The notes under the pieces are model-generated. The model was not told the origin of the DNA. It saw nothing but the letters and a program-made list of their open reading frames with translations, and did not search any database. The translations under genes and the position numbers were made by a program. From positions 2,294,001 through 2,358,000 of the forward strand of contig NC_060252.1 in assembly GCF_921293095.1 (NCBI RefSeq): DNA of 64,000 bases. Reading direction: 5' to 3'. Below, in pieces: positions 43,265-55,744 of the stretch (position 1 is the stretch's first letter; each line of letters begins with the position of its first letter). Source of the DNA: Ischnura elegans (Eukaryota; Arthropoda; Insecta; Odonata; Coenagrionidae).

Positions 43265-45970
43265 GTCTGGCGTAGTCAGGGCGCCAGAGTCATCAGAGCC
43301 GGGCAATGGTTCATATCGTCTCCGCTAGATGGTGCATAATGACGTAAGAAGTTTTCGAGGAAATCCAAACCCTGCTTTTGTCCTTTGCCTGGAGCACCTA
43401 GTGAATGATGCAGCCCTATATCGTGGCCCCATGGCCAGAGTGGCATTGATTGCTGACAAGACCAACTGGAGTAATATGAAGTTATGTCCTTTTATCATCT
43501 GACTGAGTTGCAAAAATAAATACAGGGATGGCAGATATGATGTCACACGAAAATGAAACATCAAAAATCTAATTATTAATTCCTCCAGCAGCCACTCAGT
43601 ATTTTTCAGCCTTGTTCGCATACATCAAGATCGCGCTCTTCACTTAAATTAGCCATAGCAGGATATCAAAACCACAAAAATACAGCAATTTTCGTCCATG
43701 AGTACCTACTTTTGATTAAGACGGTTGCCGGAGAGGTAAACATGATCATGAAAGGCCCATATAAACAGTGACAGCACTTATTGTTATTTATTTGTTTTAC
43801 TCTCCTTAGAGCAGAGATCTACTGATAGACGACCATTCTAGATCAAAGGCATAGCCATGACATGACTTATTAATTGAGCATTGAGATATTATTGAGTATT
43901 TTTGCATTTGTATCAATAACAAAAATACTGATGAGCATAATAACATGAAATTTACAATGATTACGCAATCACGTGAAATCCTTTGGCTACAAGATAGAGA
44001 AAAGGAATCTCGGCATCTCAATCTGCCACCAATAAACCAACCAAGTTCCTAAAAAGGTGCTGACTATAGGTTCCATTGGCATTTCCATATAAATGCATGT
44101 AAGAGACGCTCTCGTGAATTCAATGCAATGAATAAAAAATTTGAGTCAGCAAGAAATTATTCTTTGCAAAAAACCATTGCCGTTTCAACCACTTCACCCC
44201 AAATTCCTGCTGTCGGATGGATCATAAATGAGTGGGAGGGTTGGGCTTCATTGTTTAAGGGGAGGCACAAGGGTCTCGCTAAGTAAGCTGGGTCTTGGGC
44301 CTGAATACCACCAACCATAGCTACCTCAGCGGTCGCTTCCCATCCCCCGCGACGGCTATGCCTGACATCTGGTCGTCTGCGTAGAAAAGTCTGCGACGGC
44401 TATACCCGATGTCAGGTGTTCTGTGTATGAAAATGTCCGTCGGCTATTCCCGACATCCAGCACAAAAGGGTTAAAGCTTTGTGCCAATCAATTGGAGCTT
44501 AAGAATCATAAATGCTGTCAGATTTCCATTGCGTTAGGTCTTATTATTTTTTAAACCTTGTGCGCATCATAAAATAGGAACACTCAATACAAAGGGAATG
44601 CTGAAAATTTAAATTTGGTTTTTGTTATTAAAAACCAAAAAGATATGAATGAAAAACTCACAAGCCAATAGTCAGAGCTCAAATTCGATTTTTTAACCAA
44701 GATAAGTAGCTTTAGAAGTCCGCTATGAGCATCAGCCGTTCCCACCATATGAAACGTATTTCTATTGGCTGACGCTGCGTCATATGTGAACCTCATGAAT
44801 GTCGCATGAGTAACGCTTGAAGAAGCCGTAAACACATTGGGTTCGTGGAAAAAGTGGTCAAAAACTTATCATCATAGCCAAGCAAAACGTTAATTTTGTT
44901 CTGGCTGATTCCCGGAATGTACTGACATTATCAACAGATACTCTGAGCCTTTTTTTTGTCTCAAAATGAATCGTTTCATTAAAATGAAACTTTTTTAAGA
45001 TGAAATGTGTACAGTCTTGGGTGAGACAGTAATCACGGCAATTGGCATAGACGATTTAATTTGTGAACATACCATTGTAAAATGTTTTACTTAATACTGC
45101 TTTTTAGCTTTTGGATGTAAATTATATAATAAAAGACGAAATCATCACAATCAATATCTTTCCCCTACTAGCTGTTTTCTTGCCCCCTGAAGGGAGGGAA
45201 TTCGGGGTTCCCTACTTTTCTTTCAGGATTGGCATTAAAATTTCGTTGGAACAGCATTTTTTAAGCAGAGGCCTCACTTTGGCCAACCAATACTCCTGGT
45301 AATTCTTTAAGTCAGTTTCGTTCCATAAAAAATAAACAAGGGTCATCAAAATGAAAGAGTAAATCAGATATGGGGATATTTACATGAAAATATCCGTAAG
45401 TTCACAAATATTTACGTCAGAGTTACATGTGCAGTCACTTTCAAAAGTTTTAGGACAAAGTTTGTGGCGCCACTTCTGCTTCACTAGGAAATTTAATTCC
45501 ATTTAATCCTTTTGTAGTTTTTTTGCTGCGTTTGGCAAACTTTCCGCTTGTGAGTGAATATACATGCACTGAAGGGAATAAACTATTTTATAAACGCAAA
45601 TTTATCACTCCGCTTCAATTAATATAGGATGCGATGATTATTTTGCGTGCATTTCCTGCATACTTGCACCTTTTTTCACACTTAGTTTTTACAATATGTA
45701 CTTATTGTACAGTAGAATTCAAAAGTATAGCAAAGAATGATAGCAGCACCACTTTCGCCGCAGTTTGGAAACTGGTTTTCAGTATTTTTTATTGTACATG
45801 TAGGAAGGAAATTTGAACAACATTCCCACCTCTAGCAATATTTTTATTACAACATCATTAAAGGGAAATGTATGCGAGATGTGTGCATTATTTAATACCA
45901 CATAAACTGTGTAGCTCACGCTATGTAATAAATCAACTTCCTGAACTTCAATTTACCCTCTATGGTAAAT
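43265..45970. other. Intronic spacer
   Basis: No gene recognised; holds the piggyBac-type end described separately. Confidence 0.4.
44345..44474. repeat. piggyBac-type end with three tandem units
   Basis: Units with 'gcgacggctatgcctgacat', 'gcgacggctatacccgatgt' and 'gtcggctattcccgacatcc' lead to ACAAAAGGG and then TTAA at 44471-44474. The GGG|TTAA border and subterminal repeats suit a piggyBac-derived element. The other end was not found. Confidence 0.5.
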
Positions 45971-45971
45971 A

Positions 45972-46321
45972 GGGTGGTTTCCTATTATTTTTTATTGGCT
46001 AAATCGAAAGATTACTACTCCTGGAGTAGGAATTTCACACTTTTAGATTTTTAAATGACGATATCTATTTTTCGCGATTAAAAGGATTATTAATACCTCA
46101 TCAAACGAAGGAAACTTTCCAACCATAGGCACTTTTAATAGGTGATTATTAAGAGATGTTACCCTGAGCTCTGTGCCTCATTCATGCATTGGTAATCTGA
46201 AACGATGTAAAACTGCTATCATTTCTAAAACCAAATAATTTTGTATGTTATTATTTACACTAATGGTGGGTAACGAATCACATTCAATGCCTTTTGTTTT
46301 CTTTGATGAAGGAAACTACCC
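45972..46321. mobile_element. TA-flanked MITE (350 bp), complete copy
   Basis: GGGTGGTTTCCT at the left and AGGAAACTACCC at the right, with TA on both sides (45970-45971 and 46322-46323), as for Tc1/mariner-type insertions. Copies or parts occur at 13151, 33866 and 39525. Confidence 0.7.
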
Positions 46322-46442
46322 TATTATCCAATCGGTCGAAGTATATTTTTCTACAATTTACGCTGAGTTTTTCAATGAGCGATGGAAAACATAACATGAA
46401 TATTAAATATCCGCAACAATATCACAGCAAATAATGCTGATG

Positions 46443-46706
46443 TGTAAGTATCACGAAGATGGGACGTGACCTCCTTTTTCCACCTCTCGCCACCCACCAC
46501 CCACGTGCCGCTGCATTGGCGGTTTGCTTCTCGTCTTATCACTCTTCCTGTCACGCACCCCACTCCACATCTCCTTAGGCGTGAGAACCGTGCAGCGTCA
46601 GCAGAAGGCAGCCTCTTGGGTGGCCGCGAATGGGAAATACAGATATCACGCGGAGAGGCGTGCTATGAGAACGGCCGTTGGAGTTGCGTCCATCTTGAAC
46701 CTTACA
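46443..46706 (+). repeat. Gypsy-2 5' LTR, deleted
   Basis: Begins TGTAAGTATCACG, ends CTTACA. It lacks the roughly 119 bp present in the 3' LTR from about 51672 to 51790, including the AATAAA signal; otherwise nearly identical. Confidence 0.9.
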
Positions 46707-46708
46707 GC

Positions 46709-46726
46709 TGGTGTCCGAAGTGGGGA
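46709..46726 (+). promoter_or_regulatory. Gypsy-2 primer-binding site
   Basis: TGGTGTCCGAAGTGGGGA two bases after the LTR; TGG start as for a tRNA 3' end. Confidence 0.75.
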
Positions 46727-46764
46727 TCGATATGTATCAGGGGGCAGTACACGAGACGACCTAA

Positions 46765-47828
<1,064 letters not shown>

Positions 47829-47861
47829 ATTAAGCGCAAAAGTTTTCATCCTAGTTCTATA

Positions 47862-49319
47862 TTGGTAGGGTCACGGTATTTGGTGATGACGCCCTTGGGG
47901 GATCAAACCGCGGAATCTGTGTCCGTTACTCTGGTGCGCGATTGGATACTTAAGTTCGGTGTCCCGGAAAAAATACTTTCCGATCAGGGTAGTAATTTTA
48001 CCTCGGAACTCTTCCAGAATGTGTGTCGGTTGTTGGGCATAGAGAAGTTACAAACCTCCCCATTCCACCCCCAATGTAACGGCAGGGTCGAGAGAGTACA
48101 CCGTACAATAGCTCAGATCATCTCCCACTATGTTAATTGCAAAAACAATGACTGGGATTTGTGGGTAGGTTATGCAGTCTGTGCATACAATTCAAGCTGG
48201 CATAGAAGCGTACGTCGTTCCCCTCATGAAGTGATATTCGGGGAAAGACTAAAGACCCCCTTTGAGTGCGTGAAAAACGCCCCTGTTTCCGTGGACGATT
48301 TTGTGTCCCAGCTACAAAATAGACTGCAAGTGATTTGGAAAGATTGTAAACGGAATAATCGCAGAGCCCATGAGGAACAAGCTAAAGGATTAAAAAACAC
48401 TAAAAGGGAGAGAAATTATGTCGCGGGTGAGTATGTGTACTTGACGGACCCAGTTCTTAAACCGGGCAAAGTGCGAAAGTTTCATTGCCCCTGGAAAGGA
48501 CCGTATAGGGTGATAGAAGTACTTTCCCCCTCCAATTTAAAATTGCAGCTTCAGCATAGGACTGTGATCGTACATAAGGATCGAGTGAAACCCCACCCTA
48601 GTCATCTTTCGATTCCTCCCCCACCCCACGGAGAAAGACGGCGTGGCAGACCGAGAAAGGCCGTATCCGATAGTGAATGGGAGGAATGCATTGGCGAAAT
48701 TCCGTTTGCGTGTGCTGATCGAGCGTGCAAAAAACAAAAGCGAGAAGCTGACTGTATTTTCCGCCCTGAGGTGTTTAGAAGGGGGAGGGGAAGACCAAGG
48801 AAAAATTTACCTTATATGACTAATTCCACATGTCCTCCTCAAGAATCGCCGAATACGCGAATTGAAGCCCCCCCTTCCCAAAGTGAGCCCTCCCCCACCC
48901 CTAGTGTTGGTGAAATCCCTCAAGTTTCCCCCCCTGAGTCCACTGTCTCTCGAGAGGAAGCATCAAGCCCAGGCTTGAATACGGAGTGTAACGAAGAATC
49001 GAGTGTTAACTCGGCGGCCGGCGAAGAAGAGTGTCAACAAACAGTGCGGCATCATCTGGGCGGTGAGCGTGAGATAGGCTGCATTCCTGCGAAGGTCGAC
49101 ACGCCGGCACTTCCGCGGAGACCCCCATATCATCTCCGCCCTCGACCGCGACGGCAGGACGTCTCGCCGCCAGCTGGAGAAGACGTCATTGACGAGAAGA
49201 CGCCCTTACCCTCCCATGCCCCCCCCCGACGAGGTCCCAGTGGGTGTGAGTGGTACCCGTGTCTACGACTTACGGCCGAGACGAGAAAAGTAATTCAAGG
49301 GCCAGTGTTTGTCCCGTAG
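47862..49319 (+). CDS. pol: Gypsy-2 integrase C-terminal part
   Basis: Open frame of 485 codons that starts inside the integrase core. The second Asp (LSDQGSNF) and the Glu (CNGRVERVHR) are present; the first Asp and the zinc-binding N-terminus are lost. The GPY/F-type module CPWKGPYRVIEV follows. The tail has two AT-hook-like motifs, RRRGRPRK and RRGRGRPRK, then Pro/Ser-rich sequence. No start codon of its own is implied; it is a deletion remnant. Confidence 0.9.
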   Translation: MVGSRYLVMTPLGDQTAESVSVTLVRDWILKFGVPEKILSDQGSNFTSELFQNVCRLLGIEKLQTSPFHPQCNGRVERVHRTIAQIISHYVNCKNNDWDLWVGYAVCAYNSSWHRSVRRSPHEVIFGERLKTPFECVKNAPVSVDDFVSQLQNRLQVIWKDCKRNNRRAHEEQAKGLKNTKRERNYVAGEYVYLTDPVLKPGKVRKFHCPWKGPYRVIEVLSPSNLKLQLQHRTVIVHKDRVKPHPSHLSIPPPPHGERRRGRPRKAVSDSEWEECIGEIPFACADRACKKQKREADCIFRPEVFRRGRGRPRKNLPYMTNSTCPPQESPNTRIEAPPSQSEPSPTPSVGEIPQVSPPESTVSREEASSPGLNTECNEESSVNSAAGEEECQQTVRHHLGGEREIGCIPAKVDTPALPRRPPYHLRPRPRRQDVSPPAGEDVIDEKTPLPSHAPPRRGPSGCEWYPCLRLTAETRKVIQGPVFVP

Positions 49320-49763
49320 CGTGAAATGTTCAGTGTGTGAATGATTTAAAATAAAACCGTTTGCCCTTCCCAACCCCCTTGCCCCGAAGAGCTTTTTCGT
49401 GGCTGTCAGAGATCCTGAGAAAAGTGACGAAATTTTTATTGTGTATCGCGTAGAGTAAATGAAAGTGAGGAGAAGTGAAGTGAGAAGGAGAAAGACGCGT
49501 GAAAGCTTTGAATAATTTGTTTTCTTTCCTATTCTTTCTTTCACGGGGGCGTTTGAATTGTACTTTCATAGTTTGGTTTGTGCTTTTATTGTTGATGTAA
49601 TGAGTTTGTTGATTTGTGTAATGGTAGAAGTGTAATTATTATTCCACGATGGTTTTGATAATGTTTATTTTTTATTATCTCTCAGAATTAATTTTTGTGT
49701 GAACATTATTCCTTGAATGCTATGTCATTTCTTTTATTTTGGGGACATGATTTACCATTACTG
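49320..49763 (+). other. Gypsy-2 3' untranslated region, first part
   Basis: Non-coding; continues after the TIR insertion at 51268-51409. Confidence 0.6.
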
Positions 49764-49944
49764 ACAAGGAGAAGTCGCCAAAGTGATGTTCAGGATCTGG
49801 ATGCGGATGTTATTTTCTAAAACTATATAGGTAAGGTAGAAAAAGTGTCACGGCTTTCTTCCACATAGGCCCGGGTTCGAGAGATAATCGCATGTAAAGA
49901 TTTCGCGCAGCATCAGCTCCCTTGAGTAAGCACTCCCTCTCAAC

Positions 49945-50026
49945 TACGGCCGTGGCGGTGCGGTCTAGGGCATTAGTCCTGTTAGCTGTAGTTGGTGTCC
50001 CGGGTTCGAGACCCAGCTCCGGCAAT
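49945..50026 (+). repeat. tRNA-like (SINE-type) sequence, left arm
   Basis: GTGGCGGTGCGGTCTAGGGC resembles an A-box region, and CCCGGGTTCGAGACCC a T-arm with B-box. Flanking pairing is incomplete, so this is tRNA-derived repeat DNA, not a working tRNA. Confidence 0.6.
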
Positions 50027-51005
50027 ATTTTTTCTCTCTTCCAATTTTTGAAACCACTGTTACATTTTACCCCAATTCGTTTTAACTAGTTACTTCGCGA
50101 TTTTTTAAATTTAATATCAATTTATGGATTTTTAACGAAACTCCGAATTGTGCCTTACCACGCGATTAAGATGACGTATATAAATACTTACGCGTGAATT
50201 TCCGTGTAATGTGCTCATCACGTGCACCGATGCACACCTCTGCCTCGCATCAATTAACCGATTGTACATACATCCATTCATGAATCGTACCCCGGTTTTT
50301 GACGCGTGTACCTCCACTTTCAATGCCTTTTTTACGTTCCTGAAGCACCAGTATTTTCCAGCTTAAACGTTTTTTATTCAAAATTTCATTTCCACCAGGC
50401 ATTCCCTCCATTAGATTTCTAACCGCCCACGCACTGTCTTTCCAACGAATCTCGATGTTTACAACAAAATGTCCTTCCACTCACCATACGTCCCTTATGA
50501 CATGCCTTCTAGCGTCCTTCAACGACTTCCGTCCAACAACCCTGCGCCCACAACTGACCCTCGATAATCCCTGAATGAGGCGCCGAGGCCCAATTGTGTG
50601 AAAGCGGGTGCGAAAGGTAAACAAAGAAGGCCTCGAAAACGGCTTGGGTAGGCTGCTGGAAAGAAGGATCATTGTGCTGGATGGATGGAAGAGAAAACTA
50701 GCTAGGGTCAGTAACTGAATGTGAGGATAGGCAATGGTGTTTATTTGTTGATAAGAAAGACTTGAGATTACGAATATACGAAGAGGCTGTGGGATCAATG
50801 GCTAGGGCGAGGATGATTAAATTCCCCGGAAATTTGCGTGTAAGTAATTATATACGTCCTATAATTCGCATGGTAAGGCACAATTCGGAGTTTCGTTAAA
50901 AATCCATAAATTGATATTAAATTTAAAAAATCGCGAAGTAACTAGTTAAAACGAATTGGGGTAAAATGTAACAGTGGTTTCAAAAATTGGAAGAGAGAAA
51001 AAATA

Positions 51006-51087
51006 TTGCCGGAGCTGAGTCTCGAACCCGGGACACCAACTACAGCTAACAGGACTAATGCCCTAGACCGCACCGCCACGGCCGTAG
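51006..51087 (-). repeat. tRNA-like (SINE-type) sequence, right arm
   Basis: Inverse copy of 49945-50026, one base changed in the B-box. Confidence 0.6.
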
Positions 51088-51409
51088 TTGAGAGGGAGTG
51101 CTTACTCAAGGGAGCTGATGCGGCGCGAAATCTTTACATGCGATTATCTCTCGAACCCGGGCCTATGTGGAAGAAAGCCGTGACACTTTTTCTACCTTAC
51201 CTATATAGTTTTAGAAAATAACATCCGCATCCAGATCCTGAACATCACTTTGGCGACTTCTCCTTGTGAGTGTTAATTTTTTTTCTTTTGTATCGTGTGG
51301 ATAATCCCAATTGCTTGGATGTTTTTGGTTCTTTGGTATATAGTGTCACTTATTAACCATTTTTCAGTTCCCGGCCATCCCCATTTAATCGGGGGATTAA
51401 ATTTTGTTT

Positions 51410-51422
51410 GGAGGGAGGGTGA
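51410..51422 (+). promoter_or_regulatory. Gypsy-2 polypurine tract
   Basis: GGAGGGAGGGTGA directly before the 3' LTR. Confidence 0.8.
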
Positions 51423-51805
51423 TGTAAGTATCACGAAGATGGGACGTGACCTCCTTTTTCCACCTCTCGCCACTCACCACCCACGTGCCGCTGCATTGGC
51501 GGTTTGCTTCTCGTCTTATCACTCTTCCTGTCACGCACCCCACTCCACATCTCCTTAGGCGTGAGAACCGTGCAGCGTCAGCAGAAGGCAGCCTCTTGGG
51601 TGGCCGCGAATGGGAAATACAGATATCACGCGGAGAGGCGTGCTATGAGAACGGCCGTTGGAGTTGCGTCCACGAAGAGGACGAGAGTGTGTTTTTGGCG
51701 GCTGTAGAGTGCGGATGTGCCCAATAAACCTGCTTTCAGTAATAGAGTTTTTCCTTTTAACTAATCCTGCCTTTCCCTGATGCTATCGATATCTTGAACC
51801 TTACA
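51423..51805 (+). repeat. Gypsy-2 3' LTR
   Basis: Full-length LTR of 383 bp, TGTAAG..CTTACA, with AATAAA at 51723-51728. Confidence 0.95.
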
Positions 51806-51809
51806 GATG

Positions 51810-52252
51810 CGTGTTAAAATTCAGTTTCATTTAGTGACACTAGAAGACACTAAGGAAAGCTCGTAATGAAACACCACCGGACTGCTATAACCCCACTAAG
51901 ATGATAATCTGCCACAGTGAGGGTTAATTTGCGCACCTTAGGGAATCGTTTTGTTGAGACTTCAATGTAAAAAGCTGAAAATATGTTTCATCTGTGTAGC
52001 ACAGAAGAAAGCACGGAGATTCCATTTCTGAGGGCACAATGAATAATCATTAAAATTAACAAAGGCTGCATGAAACCATTAAACAAAATTAAACAAGCCT
52101 CATCAAGAAGTGCTTTGTTTTAAAGTTGAATAAGTGCTCTTTCAGGTACAGATTGCTTTCAAATTGCAAATGTGAGATACAATTTTGCAACAGCCAGGAA
52201 AATGAGAACGAATGTGGGAAAGGCCATGCCATTGCTACGTGATGCTGCATAC
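51810..52252. other. Intronic spacer next to the penultimate ALDH16A1-like exon
   Basis: No feature recognised. Confidence 0.5.
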
Positions 52253-52596
52253 CTGAGATAACGTTGAGCACGCCCGCGGGAAGGTCAGAAGTGCTGGCCA
52301 CTTGGCACAGCGAGAGGAGCGGCAGTGGGCACGAGGGGTGGGGCACAACGACAACAGCGTTGCCGAGGGCAATGGCGGGTGCCATTAGGGTGAGGGGGTT
52401 GAGGAGGGGGGCCGAGGGGGGGCAGAGCACCCCAATGACACCCCTTGCCTCGTGCGCCACACCCACGCTCCAGCTGGCGTCGGGGGCCCAACGCGCACCA
52501 CTCCACCCCTTGTCGCAGGCCGACGCCCAAAAGGAGAGGCACTCAACAGAGTGCGCCACCTCATCAAGCGCCTCCGCCTCCGCCACGCCCAACAAC
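52253..52596 (-). CDS. ALDH16A1: ALDH16A1-like, penultimate coding exon
   Basis: 344-nt exon: acceptor ..atttgcag before 52596, donor GTATGC after 52253. It encodes SVECLSFWASACDKGWSGAR, GVIGVLCPPSAPLL, LTLMAPAIALGNAVVVVPHP and CQVASTSDLPAGVLNVIS. This is the NAD-binding-fold region of ALDH proteins (GVxGVxxPxxxPL, PAxAxGNxVVxxP, LPxGVxNVxxG). With the next exon it fits the second ALDH-like domain of ALDH16A1. GC content is well above the flanks, as expected for a conserved exon. Confidence 0.85.
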
Positions 52597-53518
52597 CTGC
52601 AAATGATCAGAGGCAATTCACGCAACACTTGCTGCGAATGAGGAGTGTCAGAGAGAGAGAGAGAGAGAGAGAGAGCAGACAAATGGAAAGGTGATGATGC
52701 ACGCTCGAAAATAGGAAAAGAACGGTCATTAGCTGGAAATCAATGGGAAGAAAACCAAGAAACTACAACATGGCAAGGAAGAAGAGGTCGAGACTAATGA
52801 CACGTTTGGGAAACAAAAAGAAGAGGAGAAGGAATACATTGTGTTCCAATGTGGAAGGTTGAATTATCAAGGAAGAGAGAAATGGTCACCACATGTAGAA
52901 AAGCCAGACGTCATCCACCAAAAAGAAGGATCTTCTTAGAGTGGGGAAAGAAGCACTCAGGTAAGAAAACTGTAACGTCTTTCCCGGGTGTGTTCAATGG
53001 CTGTCGGCAATATGCCGGGTGCCAGTGAAGGTAAACTAGATGCTTCCACGCACCCTCGGAGGAGAGAGTGGGCAGGGGCAAGGTTGAGGGAAGGAATAAT
53101 TTGATTTTATGCGGACAGTTTAGGGATTCTGTCAGAGTAGGTGGCATCCGACAACCACTCGTTGGCTTGAACACCTGCCTGCCTGCAGGCACTTAGGAAC
53201 AAGGTTGTAGCAGAAGCGTGGTTTGACACTAAAGGTATTCATGTGAAAGGGAGAACAAGTGGAGGGCATGAGGATTGCTTTGGCAAGAGGAGAGGGGGAG
53301 GCGTTTGGTCGGTGCAGCCCGTGCCGCTGCCAGCCAACGCAACGCATGACAATGGGATGAGGTGGGATCACAAAGCATTCCGTTAATAAGAATAAGTGGT
53401 ATTGAAATAAAAATAGAATTAAAAATTATTTTAATAACACTTTCTCCAACAACAGTATAAAATGCACTAAAAAGTAAAAACTAATCTTTTCGTCAATCAG
53501 AAAATGAAGTGAATATAG
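52597..53518. other. Intron or spacer with (AG)n tract
   Basis: An (AG)13 microsatellite is at 52650-52675. Open minus-strand readings at 52911-53371 have no family likeness and no good splice borders. Confidence 0.4.
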
Positions 53519-55744
53519 TAGGGATGAGTCGATTCCACTTTTTTTCGATTCCGATTCCAATTCCGATTCCTTCAAATCGATTCCCGATTCTCGATTCCGA
53601 TTCCATCGATTCTTTTACCTTCTAACAGGTGGGATTTTGATTTATCTGTACAATTACTGTCATTAAAATTTAAGAATTGAATAGAATAAAATAACTAGGG
53701 ATGGACGGATCCAGGATTTTTGGAGCCTGATCTTTCGAATCGGATATTTTCGATTCCCAATGCATTTTCAAATTCCTGCCATTAAACAAAGTCATTATTC
53801 AAGTTTATTCTGGGTACATACAAAAACTTTTTATAATCGAAAAAAACTTATTTTGTTAAAGAAAAATTTTTCAAATTCCTGAGTTTTCAACATTTTGTTT
53901 TCTTTTGTGAAGGACAATAATTGTGTTTTTATATTTCAAGGAGGGGGAGGGGTCCGGACCCTCCCCCAAGATACACCACTGGGAAGGAGCGCGTAAAGGA
54001 GAGGTGGAGAGGAAGGAGCGCGCTCCCTCCGTATTTCAAACAACGAGGCTACAAATGAGGGAGTCAAGGACGAACAAGTCAGATCTTGCTTCAGTGACGT
54101 CGTTGCCTTCAAAGCGAAGTCGGGCGCACTATGTGATGTATGTAGTTGGCGTTTCCAATCCGTCTCTAATTGTTTGAGGGGTTAATGCTGCGCTTGTTTC
54201 TTTGAAAATTGTGCTGTTTGGACAATTTTGCATATCAGTAAAGTCTAATTGTAGAATTGTAGATAGAAAACTGAGTGGCAATCAATTAGAGCTGAAAAAT
54301 AAACTGTAATATCATCAGGAATGCGTCTCCTTCGGTCTAATTCTTTTTTAAATCTCGTGCATGTCATGTTATTGTCCAAGCTATCAAGATATCTTCGGGC
54401 CCAGAAGTCACTCTCCTAGCATTTTTCGTCTAGAAACTGAGAATTGAAGCAGGTAGGCCAAAAAAGGTCAGTTGGTGAGACGAGGTAGGGATGAAACACG
54501 CTTCAATTGTTTTCATGTGATTTGATATTTTCCTTAGAAGACAATGATTTATGATCCGTTTGATTTCGGATACGAAAAAACAACAATAGAGGCACGGGCT
54601 GATGGACGGTCGAAGGTGGTTTTCTGAAATCCGCGACGTAGTTACTTTTGACGTGTTTATTATCCTACGGCGCTGAGATTCCCCCGATGATTGTTCAATC
54701 TCTTGGGAAGAGTCACACTATGTGCCAGTCGTATTTTGCCTTTTTTATTTTCTGGCTGAAAATCTTGGCCAAGGCTGAAATTCTACTCGTAACCTCTGCA
54801 AGAGCTTTCAAACAAAACGGTTCATGAGTAGGACAAGAATCGCATGCGATGGCGCATTCGAAGAGGGAATCGGAACTCTTTCCACCCTGATTGCATTCAC
54901 TGAAGCTATTATTTAAAATTTCCGATCCAGATCCGATGTCTTCCGCGACTTTGGATCCGATGTATCCGATGAAGGGCAATATCCGCGGATATTTGGGTCC
55001 GAGGTATCCGATCCGACCATCCCTAAAAATAACAGTAGCCGCCGCGGTGGCTAAACAATAATGTAGCGTTCATTGCGTCCATACATACCAGAGCAGCCTG
55101 GCGGGTGCGCGGTGGCAGCCGAAGGCAACCTGTCGAGTCCGCCCGGAGGCCGCGGCAGCTTATGCCAAGCAAGTATCAACTTTCTCAAGGGTTGCATTGA
55201 TGAAACTGGGCTATACAAATGCGAATTTGTCTATTTTCTATATTATTGACGCAGACGCGTGTTAGTCTAAAAAAAGTTACATGTATAAAAAACCTGCTCT
55301 CAGCGCGTATTTATAAGAAACTTTTTTCACAGGAAAACTCGCTCTCTGCACATTTTTATTATCATCAGACTTCCAATACCATTCGAAATTTTAAAAATAT
55401 ATTTCGATCTATTATACTTTAAAATTGGTGGTCCAGATGAATTCTCCGAATGTGATTCATAATGCCACTCTTGCCGACATTTTCATGTTTCCGACGCCTC
55501 TTAGGTATGTTCGTCGCAGCTCCCGCGTGCCGGGCATATCCTCCGCACGGGCAAGGCTGACACCGCGGCCGCTTAGGTGTGTGGCAGCCTTTATGCCCCA
55601 AACTTACAGTCTATGCTCAAAACATTTATCTTCCTGGAATTGATGGAATCGGAATCGACTTTAGGCGATCGATTCTCGATTCCGATTCCGTTCCCGAGAA
55701 TCGGTGGAATCGAGAATCAACATTTGGAATCGACTCATCCCTAG
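53519..55744. mobile_element. hAT-like non-autonomous element (outer)
   Basis: Ends TAGGGATGAGTCGATTCCA in both orientations, each followed by runs of 'gattccgattcc'. Flanks GAATATAG and GAATCATA agree only partly. It is split by the inner element 53696-55025. A weak BED-finger-like reading (SGIMNHIRRIH) is on the minus strand at 55419-55470. It interrupts PLE fragment 5. Confidence 0.7.
53696..55025. mobile_element. hAT-like non-autonomous element (inner)
   Basis: Ends TAGGGATGGACGGATC and, inverted, TAGGGATGGTCGGATC, with a perfect 8-bp duplication AAAATAAC (53688-53695 and 55026-55033). No transposase visible; 1330 bp. A related but distinct family from the outer element. Confidence 0.85.

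Larger units (their letters stand above)
49764..51267. mobile_element. 1.5 kb element with ~440-bp terminal inverted repeats containing tRNA-like sequence
   Basis: ACAAGGAGAAGTCGCCAAAG at 49764 is repeated inverted at 51267. The inverted match extends to about 50205 and 50826 with high identity, weakening inward. Each arm contains a tRNA-like stretch (49945-50026 and its inverse at about 51006-51087) with the pol III B-box GGTTCGAGACC (GGTTCGAGACT on the right). No transposase; no clear target duplication. It sits in the Gypsy-2 3' UTR. Confidence 0.8.

Noticed and set aside
49810-50025. Two nearly identical 71-codon open frames (here and at 51006-51221)
   Set aside because: They lie in the inverted arms of the long-TIR element and run through the tRNA-like sequence. 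Their identity reflects the inverted repeat, not protein conservation.
49945-50026. Functional tRNA gene
   Set aside because: The B-box is good, but acceptor and D-arm pairing are not convincing and the copy is within a transposon arm. Best read as tRNA-derived repeat.
52264-52641. Plus-strand 125-codon frame
   Set aside because: Antisense to the penultimate ALDH16A1-like exon.
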